Assembly: GCA_903873775.1 (NCBI GenBank)
Contig: CAIQPR010000051.1
Span: 1 to 44,407, forward strand
From: an uncultured Actinomycetes bacterium
Lineage (GTDB): Bacteria; Actinomycetota; Acidimicrobiia; Acidimicrobiales; RAAP-2
Length of the DNA stretch: 44,407 nucleotides
Direction of reading: 5' to 3'
In this document: in pieces, positions 8,330 through 16,973 of the stretch
How positions within the stretch are numbered: the first letter of the stretch is position 1
Layout of the letters: every line of letters starts with the position of its first letter
The notes under the pieces: generated by a model
Database searches by the model: none
Seen by the model: only the letters and a program-made list of their open reading frames with translations
What the model was told of the DNA's origin: nothing
Made by a program: the position numbers and the translations under genes

Positions 8330-9379
8330 TTAGTAGATGGTGACCAGGGTGCCGATCGGCGTGTGCGGCCACACGAGACCCGCGTGCGTGTACATCATCT
8401 CGACGCACCCGAGACTCTGGGGGTAGCCGTAGCTATAGCGGATGAAACCGTGCAGGGCGTCGCCACCATTGAAGTAGGAGACCCACGGAATACCGGTGTC
8501 GTGGTACTTGCTGCCATCGGGGTTCGTGCCCGACATCGTCGTGGACGTGAAGCGCAGGTACACGGGGTACGTACCGTCCGCCGTGGGTGCCTGCGAGATA
8601 CCGGTGTTCACGAGCGTGCGGTAGGCGACTTGTCCGTTGATGAACAGCGTCAACATCTCGGGACGCGCCTCCGTGACCCAGACGTAATTCCACGGGGTCG
8701 GGTTGTGCGTCTTCAGCGTCGCGTCGCGCAGGAGCATCTGCCAGGTCTGCGCCGAGGGCAGGCCGGTGGTGAGGAAGTGGTGCACGTCCTGGAAGTGCAT
8801 GAGCGCACCCTTCAGGATCACGTTGTAGGTACCCACGTGCCAGAGGACGCGAAGGTTGACGGGCAACTTGGCGAAGCGCCACGTGAACGTGCCGGGCACT
8901 TGGGCCACCGGCGACGTTTGGGCCACCGAGGGCGTGAAGGACACCGGGAGGTAGCCGAGTTGGGCGAGGAGTTGATCCATCCACCCGAGCGAACCTGTGG
9001 CGGTGAGCACCGTGGCGCGCGAGGTCGCGACCGAGCAGGTGCTCGCACAGTTCAGCGAAGTCGGGACGTTGGTCACGTAGTGCAGGTCAGGAACGAGGTA
9101 GCCGTGGGTCACGGCCTGCACCGTGTTCGGTCCGACCTGCTGCCACTGGGTGGGCACGGCGGGGCTCAGCGTCAGCTTCGGAATCTCCGACGCGGTCACC
9201 GGGGAATTGAAAGTAATACGCACCAGCGGCACCGAGGCCAGCAGGGTCGCCGGGTACTGGACCTGCGTGGCCGTTACGACGGTTGACGTCGTCGCCGAGG
9301 CCACCGGGGCCGCTACGGCGAGAGAGGCGAGGAGCGCCACGGAACTAAAAAGAGAAAGAAGATAACTACTGCGACGCAC
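8330..9379 (-). CDS. Exported L,D-transpeptidase (YkuD domain)
   Basis: This enzyme family forms 3-3 cross-links in peptidoglycan. The 349-residue product has a signal sequence ending near AAPVASA (about residue 29) and an Ig-like segment (around 55-110) as in mycobacterial L,D-transpeptidases. A middle region resembles a peptidoglycan-binding fold, and the C-terminal YkuD domain carries the active-site His in ALHGFIRYSYG and Cys in SLGCVEM. The usual SHGC(V/I)R motif is altered to SLGCVE; similar variants exist, so I read it as active. It starts with GTG and leads an operon with the sortase 4 bp downstream, suggesting joint work on the cell wall. Confidence 0.9.
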   Translation of the reverse strand: MRRSSYLLSLFSSVALLASLAVAAPVASATTSTVVTATQVQYPATLLASVPLVRITFNSPVTASEIPKLTLSPAVPTQWQQVGPNTVQAVTHGYLVPDLHYVTNVPTSLNCASTCSVATSRATVLTATGSLGWMDQLLAQLGYLPVSFTPSVAQTSPVAQVPGTFTWRFAKLPVNLRVLWHVGTYNVILKGALMHFQDVHHFLTTGLPSAQTWQMLLRDATLKTHNPTPWNYVWVTEARPEMLTLFINGQVAYRTLVNTGISQAPTADGTYPVYLRFTSTTMSGTNPDGSKYHDTGIPWVSYFNGGDALHGFIRYSYGYPQSLGCVEMMYTHAGLVWPHTPIGTLVTIY

Positions 9380-9423
9380 GATCCGGAGTCTACCGCAGAA
9401 TTAGGCAACTTCGTCGGCAACCT

Positions 9424-11727
9424 TTAGGAGTTAATTACCTCGTTGAGCGAGTCCAATAGTGCAGTTGCCGTGTCCTCGGCCAGCGGACCACCGGTGGGGG
9501 AACGCAGATAAAACGCGTCGATAGCCACGTCCCCGACGGTCGAGAGGCGCGCGGCGGTGATGTCGAGACCGAAGGAGGACATCACCCCGGTCAATCGCGA
9601 CAGCAGTCCGATCTGGTCGAGGGCGATCACTTCCACGACGGTGGCCAGTTCTGAGGCCGCCGGCAGGAGGTGCGCGCCCGTGGAGACGCGATGCCCCGAC
9701 TGGCGCTTGGCGGCGTAGTCACGGGCGCGGGACGCCAGACGCGCCTGAGCCGCGGCCGGATCGGCCAAGGCGGTTGTGATCTGACGTTCGATCTCGGTGA
9801 TATCCGGCCACCCGCGGGGTCCCGGCACGCAGAAGAAGCGGTCAATGGCGACCGTGTCGTCAGAGATCACGTCGGCACTGCGCACGTCAATGGCCATCAG
9901 GGCGAGGGCGGCCGTAATGGTGGCGAGCAGTCCCGGGCGGTCGACGGCGGCCACGGAGATCCAGTCGTCGTCGCGTCGCACGATGACGTCGTGGGCACCC
10001 ACTTCGGCAATGAGTTCCTCGGGGCGTCGCGGCACGAAGACGACGTCGTGACCACGCAGGATGGTCTCGACCCGGGTGGCGAGTTCGGCCACGAGTTGTG
10101 CCTTCCATCCACCCCAGGCCGAAGGTCCCGTGGCGAGACCATCCGCTCGCGAGAGGGCGAGCAGGAGTTCGAGGGTCTGCTCGTCACCCACGGCGGCGGC
10201 GACGTAGCGCAGCGTGGCGGGATCATCGAGGTCGCGTCGGGTGGCCACGTCAGCGAGTAGCAGGTGGTGACGCACGAGCTGCACGAGGGTCGCCGTGTCG
10301 TCGTCTCGTAGTCCGAGTCGAGGACCAATGGTCTGCACGAGTTCGATGCCGTGTTCGGTGTGGTCGCCACCGAGGCCCTTACCGATGTCGTGGAACAAGG
10401 TCCCGAGCAACAGAAGATCGGGACGAGAGACGTCGGTGATCGCGACTCGCGCGTTGAGCACGGCCTCTAAGAGGTGACGGTCCACGGTGAAGCGGTGATA
10501 GGCGTTGCGCTGGTGATAGGAGCGCACGTGTTCCCATTCGGGGAGGTGCCGGGTGAACAAGCCGACGGCGTCAAGGGATTCCACGGCGGTGACGAGACCC
10601 GGACCTTCGCTGAGGAGGCGCACGAACGCCCGCAGCAGTTGCGACGGCCACGGGGTCGGGACGGCGGGGGCTTCATCGACGAGCCGCTGCAGTGACGCGA
10701 AGGCAATCGGTCGATCCTCGGCGGCGGACGCCGCGGCCAGACGAAGAGTGAGGGTCGGGTCGCTTCCGACGGGGGCCCCCGGGGCGAGTCGAATCTCGCC
10801 GTCGAAGAGTTCGATGCCGTCTTCGAGCACGACGGGTGGCTCGGGCGGCGTGGCCCCGCGAACGCGCCAGTGGCCGCGGCGACGCCACGCGGCGTCCGAA
10901 GTGCGGGCAACGACCCGCGCGGCTGCGGAAAGTCGAGTCATTAGTTCATCGGCGTCACTCGCGCCGACGAGAGCGGCGACTTGATCTTGTTCCTGGAGCA
11001 GAAGGCGATCAAGTTCACGTCCGGCCACCCGGTGCAGCGCGACGCGCGCGTCGAGGATCACGTCGCGCGCGCGGTAGATCTCGTCAAAGTCGAGGAGGCG
11101 GTTGACTTCATCGAAGGCGACGCGCACCGCCGAGAGCGCGTTGACGTCACGAAGGCCGCCGTGAGATTCCTTCAGGTCCGGTTCCAGCAGGTCGGCCAAG
11201 TCTCCGTGTTGCTCGTGACGCAGGGTCATCTGGCTTTCGAGCTCCGGCAGCCAGAGGTCCGCCCACTCGGTGGCCCAGAGAGTTCTCACACGTTCGATCA
11301 ATGGCTCGGCGAGCGAGAGGTCTCCCCAGACCACCCGAGCGTCCAGGAGCCCCACGGCGACGCGAAGATCGCTCTCGGCCATGGCGAAGACCTCTTTGGG
11401 CTTACGCACGGAGTGGTCGAGGCCGATACTTTCGTCCCAGATTGGGTACCAGATCTTGTCAGCCAACGCGTCGATCTTGCGCACCCCGTCGTGGATGAGA
11501 ACGAGGTCGAGGTCCGAGTGGGGCGAGAGTTCTCCGCGTCCGTATCCGCCGACGGCGAGGAGAGCGACGTCCTTGGGGTTCTCGCCACCGGTTGCGGTCG
11601 CCAGTTCGCGCAACCACGCGTCGGCTTCGGCGGCGTAGGCGCGACAGAACGCGATACCCCCGAGACCGGGCGTCGCGAGCAGCGCGGCACGGCGTTCGCG
11701 AAGTGACCCGGGGCTCATCTCGCGCAC
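9424..11727 (-). CDS. glnD: Bifunctional [protein-PII] uridylyltransferase / uridylyl-removing enzyme
   Basis: GlnD modifies PII proteins in response to glutamine and so sets nitrogen control. The 767-residue product shows a nucleotidyltransferase domain with GGYGRGELSPHSDLDLVLI (residues 60-78). A GlnD-specific middle region contains LKESHGGLRDVNAL, and an HD domain has HDIGKGLGGDHTEHG (about 446-459). Two ACT domains lie at the C-terminus (DRPGLLATITAAL and DQIGLLSRLTGVM). All parts of a full enzyme are present. GTG 11727 is used as start; ATG 11718 is equally possible, and neither has a strong ribosome binding site. No glnB/glnK or amtB lies in the window, although these often adjoin glnD in actinomycetes. 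Confidence 0.95.
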   Translation of the reverse strand: MREMSPGSLRERRAALLATPGLGGIAFCRAYAAEADAWLRELATATGGENPKDVALLAVGGYGRGELSPHSDLDLVLIHDGVRKIDALADKIWYPIWDESIGLDHSVRKPKEVFAMAESDLRVAVGLLDARVVWGDLSLAEPLIERVRTLWATEWADLWLPELESQMTLRHEQHGDLADLLEPDLKESHGGLRDVNALSAVRVAFDEVNRLLDFDEIYRARDVILDARVALHRVAGRELDRLLLQEQDQVAALVGASDADELMTRLSAAARVVARTSDAAWRRRGHWRVRGATPPEPPVVLEDGIELFDGEIRLAPGAPVGSDPTLTLRLAAASAAEDRPIAFASLQRLVDEAPAVPTPWPSQLLRAFVRLLSEGPGLVTAVESLDAVGLFTRHLPEWEHVRSYHQRNAYHRFTVDRHLLEAVLNARVAITDVSRPDLLLLGTLFHDIGKGLGGDHTEHGIELVQTIGPRLGLRDDDTATLVQLVRHHLLLADVATRRDLDDPATLRYVAAAVGDEQTLELLLALSRADGLATGPSAWGGWKAQLVAELATRVETILRGHDVVFVPRRPEELIAEVGAHDVIVRRDDDWISVAAVDRPGLLATITAALALMAIDVRSADVISDDTVAIDRFFCVPGPRGWPDITEIERQITTALADPAAAQARLASRARDYAAKRQSGHRVSTGAHLLPAASELATVVEVIALDQIGLLSRLTGVMSSFGLDITAARLSTVGDVAIDAFYLRSPTGGPLAEDTATALLDSLNEVINS

Positions 11728-11767
11728 CGTACCATTGGAAAAGAGCGATCAAGCAAGGACGGCGCGA

Positions 11768-11935
11768 ATGTTCACACTGTTGAAACTGTTAGTGATCGTG
11801 GTCCTGGTTGTCGCGGCTGCGACGGTGTTGTTCGGCGTGGTGTCCTTTCTCGCCGGTGCGGTGTGGTTCGTCATCAAGTTGCTGATCCTCGCGGCCGTGA
11901 TCTACGCGATCTTCCGCTTCCTCGTGCGTCGGTAG
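11768..11935 (+). CDS. Small two-helix membrane protein, 55 aa
   Basis: This tiny protein consists almost only of two hydrophobic helices (about residues 4-26 and 29-48) and a short basic tail (FLVRR), giving a membrane hairpin. ATG 11768 has AAGGAC 7 nt upstream; the frame is open before it but lacks a comparable site. Similar very small membrane proteins are common in actinomycetes and have no known function. It reads away from glnD and ends 29 bp before tRNA-Cys. Confidence 0.6.
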   Translation: MFTLLKLLVIVVLVVAAATVLFGVVSFLAGAVWFVIKLLILAAVIYAIFRFLVRR

Positions 11936-11964
11936 GTGAGACGGGCAGTAGGCTGGAACCTTCT

Positions 11965-12038
11965 GGCGGCGTGGCCGAGCGGTTAGGCAGGGGCCTGCAA
12001 AGCCCCGTACTCCGGTTCGAATCCGGACGCCGCCTCCA
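11965..12038 (+). tRNA. tRNA-Cys (anticodon GCA)
   Basis: A complete cloverleaf can be drawn. The acceptor arms are GGCGGCG / CGCCGCC, the anticodon stem is GGGGC / GCCCC around the loop CTGCAAA (anticodon GCA), the T arm is TCCGG-TTCGAAT-CCGGA, the discriminator is T and CCA is encoded. A hairpin terminator follows within 10 bp. Confidence 0.97.
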
Positions 12039-12043
12039 GAGTG

Positions 12044-12095
12044 GAGAGGCCACCTTTGCGATTCTTCGTGAAGGTGGCCTCTCACGCTTTTCACC
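12044..12095 (+). terminator. Terminator hairpin after tRNA-Cys
   Basis: A perfect 13-bp inverted repeat (GAGAGGCCACCTT at 12044-12056 and its complement at 12071-12083) with a 14-nt loop is followed by a modest T run (GCTTTTC). Its place right after the tRNA supports an intrinsic terminator. Confidence 0.75.
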
Positions 12096-12254
12096 CGAAG
12101 GGGCTGTCGTCACCCCCTCGTGAGCGCGCAGGTAGCTCGGGTTCGACGGGCTTGATGGTTCCTCGGGTGGAGGAAGCACTCTCGGTAGCGTGGTGGGGCA
12201 GATTGAAGGAAACTCACGGCGCGAGGCGCGGTGGGCGAGGGGAGTGGTTCAGGA

Positions 12255-13007
12255 ATGGCGCAACACCGGGCCCGACCCTCGGCCAGGGTGCGACGGCGAC
12301 GTTCAGCCGCCGTAGTGCTCGTCCTCGTGCTGGTCATCTCGCTCGCCACGTGGGCGACCGTGTCTCACACCTCAGGAACGGCCGCGACGTCGACCACCAC
12401 GACCCTGCCCGCGACGACCACCTCGACATCGACCACCACCACACCGCCAGTCACGACCACGACGAGTGATCAGGGCGTCTTGCCGCAAACCGCTACGCAG
12501 CCTGATTCCTCACCCTCAGCCGTGACGGCGCGGTTCTCTCCCTTATTCACGGCCATTCGGCGAGGAGACACCGAGGCGGCGATGTCGGTCTTCTTTCCGA
12601 GGTCCGCCTACGTGGGCATGAAGACGGGCCGCATCACCAGCCCCTCGTCGGACTACGCGGACCGACTCGTGGCCTTCTACCGACTAGACCTCGAGGCCTA
12701 TCGCGCGGAACTTGGCGCCCAGCCCCGTCTTGCGACCCTGGTAGCCGTGAACGCCAATCCGGGGTACGCGCAGTACATCCCGGCGGGGGTGTGTGAGAAC
12801 AATGTCGGCTACTGGCATCTGCCCGGAGTGCGCTTTGTGTACCGGGTGAGCGGGGTCGAGAATTCCTTCGCGATCGCGTCGCTCATCTCCTGGCGAGGTG
12901 TCTGGTACGTCGTGCACTTAGGACCAAATCCCCGTTCGGAGAATGTCGGCCTCGTTGATCAACCTTCTCTCGGTCCCGGTGTGCCCGGACCCGCCGGAGG
13001 ATGTTGA
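12255..13007 (+). CDS. Membrane-anchored exported protein with Thr-rich linker
   Basis: The 250-residue product has a basic N-terminus, a membrane segment (about residues 17-36), and a Thr/Pro-rich linker (about 45-71). The outer domain of some 170 residues begins near SAVTARFSPLFTAIRRGD and contains three Cys. The domain is not recognised; the pattern of an anchored outer domain on a flexible linker suggests a cell-wall or surface role. ATG 12255 is chosen with GAGGGGAG about 10 nt upstream; an in-frame GTG at 12231 is less likely. It converges on the CapA-like gene with a 3-bp gap. Similar Thr-rich linkers occur in the sortase and in the two following leftward genes. Confidence 0.72.
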   Translation: MAQHRARPSARVRRRRSAAVVLVLVLVISLATWATVSHTSGTAATSTTTTLPATTTSTSTTTTPPVTTTTSDQGVLPQTATQPDSSPSAVTARFSPLFTAIRRGDTEAAMSVFFPRSAYVGMKTGRITSPSSDYADRLVAFYRLDLEAYRAELGAQPRLATLVAVNANPGYAQYIPAGVCENNVGYWHLPGVRFVYRVSGVENSFAIASLISWRGVWYVVHLGPNPRSENVGLVDQPSLGPGVPGPAGGC

Positions 13008-13010
13008 GAC

Positions 13011-14189
13011 TTACGCCGGCGGCAAGATGGTGCCGTTCGCGCTGATGCGCGCGGCACTGGTGGTGAAGTTCTTCTTCGAGAGAGAGGCGAAGTACTGAAT
13101 GGCCTGACCCGAACTGTCGACGTGGGGCTGACCAATGGAACTGAGGCGCACGCCGATCACTCGGGCGCTCTCGAAGGTCCCCGAACCACTGAGGGTCACG
13201 TGGAGGATGCCACTGAGGGCCAAGGGACCGTAGACGGAGAAGTTGTTGTAGGACAGGAAGTCGCCCATGGAATAGGCAATGAGGTGACCCTTGTAGAACT
13301 GCATGCCGCGGATGGAGTGGGGTCCACTCGCCACGACCAGTGACGCGCCGGCGTCGATGGCCATGTGGGCAAACGCTTCGGGGTTGCCGCGGTTCTCGCC
13401 GTAGTAGTACTCGCTGGATCCGGTGACCATGTTCGCGGCGGCGCCCTCGGCGCCGGCGTGCATGTAAACGACGACTACCTGGGCGTGTTGGCGCGCGACA
13501 GTAATGAGGTGTTGGGCGGCGGGGAGATTGAGCAAGTCATTCGTATTGCCGTAAGGGGCAAAGTCACAGAAGGCAATGGTGGTTGTGCCCTGCGTGGTGT
13601 AGCCGATCTGTCCTAAGAGACCCGCCTGCACCAAGCCCGCGGCGTGCACGGCTGCCGTCGTGTCGAGCGCGCCCTCTTCGCCGTAGTCGTGGGAGTGGTT
13701 GTTCGCCGAATTCATGACCGTGAAGCCGGCGGCCCGATAGATGTGCGCAAAAGCGGGCGGGTTGCGAAAGGCGTAACAGGAGTCGGTGTTGGCTGAGCCG
13801 CACTTGGACACGCCTCGCGTGGTCAGGGTGCCTTCCAAGTTCCCGAAGACCGTCGGAGCGGCGAGTGCGGCCTTCACGGGGTCTAAGTACGTCGTCGGGC
13901 TCGGAGCGAGACTGGGTTCGTTGCCCATGTCCATGTCACCCACGAAGGACATCGCGACCGGAGTGTGTGACGCCGGAGCGGTTGTCGTGGTGGTGGGGTG
14001 TGTGGTCGTCGTGGAGGATCCGGTGGCACCCGCCTGGCCACTGGAGTGCGAGTCCGTCAGGGTCAGCGCCAACGCGGTGATGGCGGCCATCACGACGACG
14101 AGGGTTGAGAGCACCGCGATGCGTCGCAGGATGTAGGTGCGACGAGGAACAACGCGTTGGTGTCGCGGACCGTGCTGGGGACTGCTCAC
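13011..14189 (-). CDS. CapA-family (PGA_cap) exported metallophosphatase-like protein
   Basis: The product (392 aa) has a single N-terminal membrane anchor (about 24-45), a Thr-rich linker (about 58-71) and a CapA-type domain. That domain shows the metal-binding-like pattern MSFVGDMDMGN, VFGNLEGTL, NSANNHSHDYGEEG, VVYMHAGAEG and ASGPHSIRGMQFYKG. CapA proteins belong to the calcineurin-like phosphoesterase fold and are linked to polyglutamate capsule or polymer export, but many actinobacterial members have no known substrate. No capB/capC genes are present, so a capsule role is not supported. It starts with GTG and lies 52 bp downstream of the NAGPA-like gene on the same strand, probably cotranscribed with it. 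Confidence 0.86.
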   Translation of the reverse strand: MSSPQHGPRHQRVVPRRTYILRRIAVLSTLVVVMAAITALALTLTDSHSSGQAGATGSSTTTTHPTTTTTAPASHTPVAMSFVGDMDMGNEPSLAPSPTTYLDPVKAALAAPTVFGNLEGTLTTRGVSKCGSANTDSCYAFRNPPAFAHIYRAAGFTVMNSANNHSHDYGEEGALDTTAAVHAAGLVQAGLLGQIGYTTQGTTTIAFCDFAPYGNTNDLLNLPAAQHLITVARQHAQVVVVYMHAGAEGAAANMVTGSSEYYYGENRGNPEAFAHMAIDAGASLVVASGPHSIRGMQFYKGHLIAYSMGDFLSYNNFSVYGPLALSGILHVTLSGSGTFESARVIGVRLSSIGQPHVDSSGQAIQYFASLSKKNFTTSAARISANGTILPPA

Positions 14190-14241
14190 GCTCGACTACC
14201 TCCGTGACAGTGAACTAGGGCTGCGACGTCAGTCTGCCCGA

Positions 14242-15357
14242 TCACCAAGGGGTGACGGGGGTGTTCGGCAGCTTTTCGTAGAGGGCGAAGAAGTCCTTGG
14301 TGGACGTGTACAGAAACCGTGTGCGGATCTGGTTGGGATTGGGTACATCCAACGTCGGATTCGCTGCGCCGCGAGCGGCGTAGGTGACATAAATCGGCCA
14401 CTCGGGGTTGATGTCGAGCTGCATGGCGCGCACGGCACCAACCTTGACCATGACGCTGGCCAGAGTCGCTGCGGTCATGGAAGGGGCGGCCACGTAGATG
14501 AGGTTGCCGTGCTTGTCGACTCCGAGGGCCGAGCGCCACACCGCGGGGACACCGTGAAGGGTGGAACCCCAGAGATATCCGTCGTTGACGGTGGCGGTCG
14601 GCTGGGAGCCACTCACGAGCAGGTGCAAGTTCTGTCGCGCCATTTCGACATCGGAGGGGGGAGTCGGACCCCAAGGCCAGGACACCACGTCGGTTGTGCC
14701 GTTCGTGTACTGAACCACAGTGGCGTCGCCCTTCACGAAAGGGAAATACGTCGTCCCGTGGGTGAAGAAGCCGCCGGGGGAATCGGTCTCGTAGAAGCCG
14801 GAGTTAAAGACGGCGAGGAGTCGTCCCCGACCCACGGTGGGCACTTCTTCGGGACCCCGGTCTTTGGTCGTTGATCCTGGTCCCTTGTACCCGAGGTAGA
14901 GGGCTAGATCAGTGGTGGCATTACGCATCCACGCGGCATAGGCGTAGACGGAGGGTTCGCTCGCAAAGGGTCGGAACGAGGTGAAGTAGACGGGCACTCC
15001 GTTCTTGGCCCAGGCATCTTTGGGCGCCCAGACACCCTCTCCGGCGTAGCGGGGTTTCACAACGGGAGTGATGTTGGGGGGAACGTAGGTCTCCGACGCC
15101 GGGAGGGTGGTCGTCGTGGTCGTTGTGCTGTGCGGTACGAGAGATGTGCTCGTTGAGGTCGCCGCTCCCGCGGTGGACTTGGGTTTGGCGACTTGCCAAA
15201 CAACGAGACTGGTGGCGAGCACGAGGACCGCCACCATTGGGTAGAGACGGCGTCGGCGACGACGCTGGAGTTCGCGACGTCGTGCGGCGAGGTCACTTCG
15301 ACTCGCCGGGACCGCGGGCGTGGCCCGTCGCGCCGGAAGGGGACTTTCGGGGCTCAC
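14242..15357 (-). CDS. Anchored NAGPA-like (DUF2233) phosphodiester glycosidase homologue
   Basis: The 371-residue product has an Arg-rich cytoplasmic start, a membrane segment (about 39-56), a Thr-rich linker (67-90) and a large outer domain. The domain contains LLAVFNSGFYE, the strand ALGVDKHGNLIYVAAP and the late motif AVRAMQLDINPEWP, which follow the pattern of DUF2233/NAGPA domains. Those enzymes act on sugar phosphodiesters and usually carry a NLDGGGS-type motif, which is replaced here by QLDINPEW, so activity is uncertain. It opens a leftward unit with the CapA-like gene. About 100 bp separate it from the divergent exonuclease gene, a likely two-way promoter region. Confidence 0.65.
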   Translation of the reverse strand: MSPESPLPARRATPAVPASRSDLAARRRELQRRRRRRLYPMVAVLVLATSLVVWQVAKPKSTAGAATSTSTSLVPHSTTTTTTTLPASETYVPPNITPVVKPRYAGEGVWAPKDAWAKNGVPVYFTSFRPFASEPSVYAYAAWMRNATTDLALYLGYKGPGSTTKDRGPEEVPTVGRGRLLAVFNSGFYETDSPGGFFTHGTTYFPFVKGDATVVQYTNGTTDVVSWPWGPTPPSDVEMARQNLHLLVSGSQPTATVNDGYLWGSTLHGVPAVWRSALGVDKHGNLIYVAAPSMTAATLASVMVKVGAVRAMQLDINPEWPIYVTYAARGAANPTLDVPNPNQIRTRFLYTSTKDFFALYEKLPNTPVTPW

Positions 15358-15458
15358 GAAGTCAATTCTACGGGTTTCGTGTAGGGAAAATTGCGCATCG
15401 AGACATCACCCACTCCCGGCACCCTTCTGACGTCACGTTCGAATGGCACACTGAAGTG

Positions 15459-16157
15459 GTGGAGCCCCTGAGTCACATTCCCGACCTTCTCGTCGGATTC
15501 GACGTGGAGTCGACGGGACTCGACACCGCGAATGACGAAGCGATCTCGTACGGATTCGCCGTCTTCCGCCAGGGCGTGTTGGTCGACACGGAGGAGTTCT
15601 TTGTACTCCCGGACGTCCAGATTCACCCGGGGGCCGAAAAAGTGCATGGCATCTCGTACGAGCACTTGCGAAAGAAGCACCGCGAGGGAGATGCCTTGTC
15701 GTCTCGAGCCGGAGCAACGAGGGCGGCCGCGCGACTTCGCGACTTCATCAGCGACGGCGCGACATTCGTGGGCGCCAATCCGATGTTCGACTGGTCAATG
15801 TTGAATTCCACGCTGTGTCGGCATAACTCTGAGGGTCTCTCGATCTTCGGCATTGACCTGTCGTCGCTCGCCATCGTGGACGTTGTGAAGAACGATCTCG
15901 CTCTGGAACCGGATCGATCGAAGCGTCCTCGTCGAGGTCTCGCGTTCTTGTGCGAGCACTATGGCGTACGACCGGGGCACCACGAAGCGGCCGAAGATGC
16001 GCGCGCAGCTGGAGAGGTCCTGGTTCACCAAGTCGGACTCGCACGACAGCTACCCAGCGAGATTGTCGAGGCGACGCCAGCTACAGGTGACTCAACCACC
16101 TCGCGCTCTACGTTCGAGCGAATTCGTACGTGGACGAAATCACTGTTCGCTCGGTAG
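15459..16157 (+). CDS. DEDDh 3'-5' exonuclease (DnaQ/epsilon-like)
   Basis: The 232-residue protein is a DnaQ-type exonuclease. Exo I is FDVESTGLD (Asp15, Glu17), Exo II is FVGANPMFDWSML, and Exo III is GHHEAAEDARAAGEV with the general-base His and catalytic Asp. It lacks other domains, so it may act as a proofreading subunit, a nucleotide-recycling exonuclease or an RNase T/oligoribonuclease-like enzyme. GTG 15459 (or the adjacent GTG 15456) is chosen because the conserved domain begins ten residues later; the upstream open frame has no supporting site. It is the last gene before tRNA-Val and the accessory region. Confidence 0.88.
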   Translation: MEPLSHIPDLLVGFDVESTGLDTANDEAISYGFAVFRQGVLVDTEEFFVLPDVQIHPGAEKVHGISYEHLRKKHREGDALSSRAGATRAAARLRDFISDGATFVGANPMFDWSMLNSTLCRHNSEGLSIFGIDLSSLAIVDVVKNDLALEPDRSKRPRRGLAFLCEHYGVRPGHHEAAEDARAAGEVLVHQVGLARQLPSEIVEATPATGDSTTSRSTFERIRTWTKSLFAR

Positions 16158-16200
16158 GAAACGGCCGGAAGAGTCGAAGTGGTAGGGTTGTTCCCCTAAG

Positions 16201-16277
16201 GGGCCGTTGGCGCAGTCTGGTAGCGCACTTGCATGACACGCAAGGGGTCACAGGTTCAAGTCCTGTACGGCCCACCA
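16201..16277 (+). tRNA. tRNA-Val (anticodon GAC), probable island attachment site
   Basis: The cloverleaf is complete. Acceptor GGGCCGT pairs with ACGGCCC, the D stem is GCGC / GCGC, the anticodon stem is CTTGC / GCAAG around ATGACAC (anticodon GAC), the T arm is ACAGG-TTCAAGT-CCTGT, and CCA is encoded. An integrase module begins 336 bp downstream, so the 3' half is the likely attB core. I could not find a second copy of the 3' end in the window. Confidence 0.97.
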
Positions 16278-16613
16278 TTGTCCAATAAACCCCCTCGGTG
16301 GGTCTGACCGAAACCCGAACTTTGCGGGCTTTTCGCCGACCCTGACCTCGCCGCCAACGCGAGTTTGTTGGACGATTCACACCCAAAGTTGGACGACGGG
16401 CTGGGCATTTTCCCGTGCAGCACATGGCCTCACGGCCCATGGCAAGCCGACGTTCCTCCCTTTCAATCGGTGTAACGCCGGTGAGTTCACGGGCACCGCG
16501 CGGCCTTCAGCGCAGAATTCTCAACTTTCTTCCGAAGTCGATTGCGCCGTGTGGCACCCCCTCGAACAGTCCCGTCCGCCGCGGCAAGGGGCCGTGGCGT
16601 GAGGAGCCAAGAA
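16278..16613. other. Intergenic left boundary of the integrated region
   Basis: No gene is supported here. A weak hairpin CCCG-aactttg-CGGG followed by CTTTTC (about 16314-16334) may end the tRNA transcript. The octamer TTGGACGA occurs twice (16368-16375 and 16389-16396), and GTCCAA near 16280 is its partial complement, as could be expected of recombinase arm sites. The open frame that runs antisense through the tRNA is a known type of artefact. Confidence 0.4.
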
Positions 16614-16973
16614 ATGAGTGAGTCCCGATACCTGACCCGTGAGGAGGCATCGATCGCGACTGGCATGTCGATCGACACCCTGCGCAAGGACCAGCGTGAC
16701 GGCAAGTTGCCCAACTGTCGAAAGCGCGCCAATGGCGTGGTCGAGATCCTGGTGGCCGACCTCGTCGCCGCGGGCCGGCTCGATCCCCTGGCGACGGACG
16801 CGCCGATCGTCGAGATCGTGACGAAGTCCAAGACCGAGCGTGACCTGCTCGAGGCGCGTCAGAGGGTCGAGTTGCTCCAAGCCGAGCTCAACAACAAGCG
16901 CGAGCAGCTCCAGCGCATGGAAGAGGACGTGAAGTTCCTTCGCTCGATGCTGCGCGAGAGGAAGGTGGCGTGA
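16614..16973 (+). CDS. Winged-HTH / coiled-coil protein (excisionase-like) of integrase module 1
   Basis: The 119-residue protein has an N-terminal MerR/excisionase-like helix-turn-helix (YLTREEASIATGMSIDTLRK, about residues 6-25, with the wing in KLPNCRKRANGVVEI). After a linker it has a C-terminal coiled coil (about 70-115, KTERDLLEARQRVELLQAEL onwards). ATG 16614 has GAGGAG 7 nt upstream. Its stop overlaps the integrase start (GTGATG), so the two are coupled and probably interact. The likely role is a recombination directionality factor or an accessory DNA-binding subunit of the integrase; this is inferred from fold and position. Confidence 0.8.
   Translation: MSESRYLTREEASIATGMSIDTLRKDQRDGKLPNCRKRANGVVEILVADLVAAGRLDPLATDAPIVEIVTKSKTERDLLEARQRVELLQAELNNKREQLQRMEEDVKFLRSMLRERKVA

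Noticed and set aside
8318..9286. Rightward frame of 322 codons
   Set aside because: It is antisense to the L,D-transpeptidase and has an extreme Arg/Gly/His composition.
11874..12179. Leftward frame of 101 codons across tRNA-Cys
   Set aside because: It is antisense to the tRNA and its terminator; the RRPDSNRSTG stretch is the usual tRNA artefact.
16108..16440. Leftward frame of 110 codons with a segment like RTGLEPVTPCVSCKC
   Set aside because: It is the antisense of tRNA-Val(GAC). Peptides of this kind are known false genes made from tRNA sequences.
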